6,944 bases of DNA from Erysipelotrichaceae bacterium (GTDB lineage: Bacteria; Bacillota_I; Bacilli_A; Erysipelotrichales; Coprobacillaceae). The DNA is taken from the NCBI GenBank assembly GCA_021200395.1, contig JAJQGQ010000176.1, positions 1-6,944 on the forward strand. The letters run 5' to 3'. Positions 5,900-6,944 of the stretch are shown here, one piece after another; position 1 is the stretch's first letter; the number at the start of each line of letters is the position of its first letter. The notes beneath the pieces were generated by a model. The model was given only the letters and a program-made list of their open reading frames with translations, was not told the origin of the DNA and did not search any database. The translations under genes and the position numbers were made by a program.

Positions 5900-6944
5900 A
5901 TGAATTTTGAACAAGTCATTGGTCTAGAAGTTCATTGTGAATTAAAAACAAACTCTAAAATGTTTTCTGCTTCTCCTGTGACTTTTGGGGAAGAACCCAA
6001 TACTATGGTTAATGAAATAGATATGGGTATGACAGGAACTATGCCTTCTGTTAATAAAAGAGCAGTTGAATATGCGATTCGTGTTTGTCATGCTTTACAT
6101 ATGGATATTGATGAACTTTTATGTTTTGATCGTAAAAATTATTATTATGCAGATTTACCTAAAGGCTTTCAAATTACGCAAGAAAAAAGGCCAATAGGAA
6201 AAAATGGATATATTGATATTGATGTAAGTGGTAAACAAAAACGTGTCGATATTGATCGTTTACATATGGAAGAGGATACTTGTAAACAATTCCATTTTGA
6301 TGATTATTCATTATTAGATTATAATCGTGCGGGTATTCCTTTAATTGAAATTGTAACACGTCCAAATATTAGAAGCGGAGCACAGGCAGCAGCCTATTTA
6401 GAAAAATTACGACAAATACTTTTATATACAGATGTCTCAGATGCTAAAATGGAAGAAGGCTCAATGCGTTGTGATGTCAATATATCTATTCGTCCTTATG
6501 GCAAGGAAGAATTAGGCGTCCGCACTGAAATTAAAAACCTCAATTCTATTTCTAATGTGCAAAAAGCGATAGAATATGAAGCTATGCGTCAAGAAAATGT
6601 TATTATGCAAGGTGGTCATGTCATACAGGAAACGAGACGTTATGATGAAACACTAAAACAAACAGTGGTGATGCGTGCTAAAGGCGACGCTGTTGATTAT
6701 AAGTATTATTGTGAACCAAATATTTTACCTATTCGTCTTAGTCACGATTGGGTTATGCAAATCAAGAAAAATCTTCCTATGCTAGCAGATGAACGTGCTA
6801 AAAAATATATGAATGATTATGGTATTTCCAATATTGATGCACAGATTCTTGTTGCTTCTAAAGATATATCTGATTTTTTTGAAGAAACGATTCAATATTG
6901 TCAAGAATATAAACTTATTTGTCATTGGTTATTAGGTGATGTAC
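5900..6944 (+). CDS. gatB: Aspartyl/glutamyl-tRNA amidotransferase subunit B, 3' end missing
   Basis: GatB phosphorylates the side-chain carboxyl of Glu-tRNA(Gln) or Asp-tRNA(Asn) with ATP and replaces the phosphate with ammonia from GatA. I translated 348 codons from 5900 with no stop; the usual length is about 475, so the end of the helical domain and the tRNA-binding YqeY tail lie beyond the window. Visible signatures: VIGLEVHCELKT (6-17), FDRKNYYYADLPKG (76-89), LHMEED (121-126), MEEGSMRCDVNIS (184-196), EIKNLNS (210-216) and ETRRYDE (244-250). E10, H12, E124, E125 and E210 fall at the positions I recall as magnesium-site residues in S. aureus GatB. The usual YFPEPD motif reads YYCEPN here (269-274) and the usual aromatic-Pro-Gly turn near 45 reads MTGTMP, both likely lineage variation. 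AAGGGAGGG (5885-5893) lies 6 nt before the ATG, and the gene starts 2 bp after the gatA stop. Confidence 0.97.
   Translation, partial: MNFEQVIGLEVHCELKTNSKMFSASPVTFGEEPNTMVNEIDMGMTGTMPSVNKRAVEYAIRVCHALHMDIDELLCFDRKNYYYADLPKGFQITQEKRPIGKNGYIDIDVSGKQKRVDIDRLHMEEDTCKQFHFDDYSLLDYNRAGIPLIEIVTRPNIRSGAQAAAYLEKLRQILLYTDVSDAKMEEGSMRCDVNISIRPYGKEELGVRTEIKNLNSISNVQKAIEYEAMRQENVIMQGGHVIQETRRYDETLKQTVVMRAKGDAVDYKYYCEPNILPIRLSHDWVMQIKKNLPMLADERAKKYMNDYGISNIDAQILVASKDISDFFEETIQYCQEYKLICHWLLGDV

Noticed and set aside
6174..6365. Open frame of 63 codons on the minus strand
   Set aside because: Antisense to gatB, which is clearly coding here through the LHMEED and NRAGIPLIE motifs; no support for a gene.
1..6944. 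CRISPR arrays, tRNA or rRNA genes, toxin-antitoxin or phage-defence genes
   Set aside because: No regularly spaced repeats, tRNA-like cloverleaf sequences or rRNA stretches were seen, and nearly all of the window is accounted for by the identified coding regions.

Overview
The window looks like part of a low-GC Firmicutes chromosome. It is AT-rich, its genes carry strong AGGAGG-type ribosome binding sites, and a ligA-camS-gatC-gatA-gatB block sits on the + strand. That gene order is typical of Firmicutes, where pcrA usually precedes ligA. TGA is used as a stop (ligA) and Trp is coded by TGG, so this is not a Mycoplasma-type code. Several residues in GatA and GatB look like those I associate with Erysipelotrichia/Mollicutes, so an Erysipelotrichia-like gut bacterium (Coprobacillus/Catenibacterium type) is my best guess. 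This rests on recognition from memory, not on a search.

Layout. (1) Positions 1-928, minus strand: a complete tyrosine recombinase of 298 aa. One base after its stop comes the first ten codons of a second gene, which runs off the left edge. The recombinase prefers Leu codon CTT, whereas the neighbouring genes prefer TTA, so it looks acquired. A recombinase followed at once by a second gene suggests one end of a mobile element, possibly an IS91-like element of the subgroup that carries a XerC/D-like gene ahead of the transposase. (2) Positions 929-1081: a 153-bp divergent intergenic region. It holds the recombinase leader, two hairpins that each have a T-tract on the minus-strand side, a short tandem repeat, and the ligA ribosome binding site. 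The outer end of the putative element probably lies here. (3) Positions 1082-6944, plus strand: ligA (NAD-dependent DNA ligase), camS (lipoprotein, possible pheromone precursor), then gatC, gatA and the first 348 codons of gatB. These genes overlap or lie at most 11 bp apart and are almost certainly one transcription unit.

How the genes work together. LigA seals nicks in replication and repair. CamS is a membrane-anchored lipoprotein of unknown primary function; in enterococci its signal peptide is the source of the cAM373 sex pheromone. GatCAB is the trimeric amidotransferase that converts Glu-tRNA(Gln) and/or Asp-tRNA(Asn) to the correctly amidated forms. GatA releases ammonia from glutamine, GatB phosphorylates and amidates the aminoacyl-tRNA, and GatC stabilises the GatA-GatB pair.

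I see no clearly undescribed system. The points of most interest are the probable mobile-element junction directly against the essential gene ligA, the two inward-facing terminator-like hairpins at that junction, an Asp in place of the usual Gly beside the GatA nucleophile, and the possible CamS-derived peptide pheromone.
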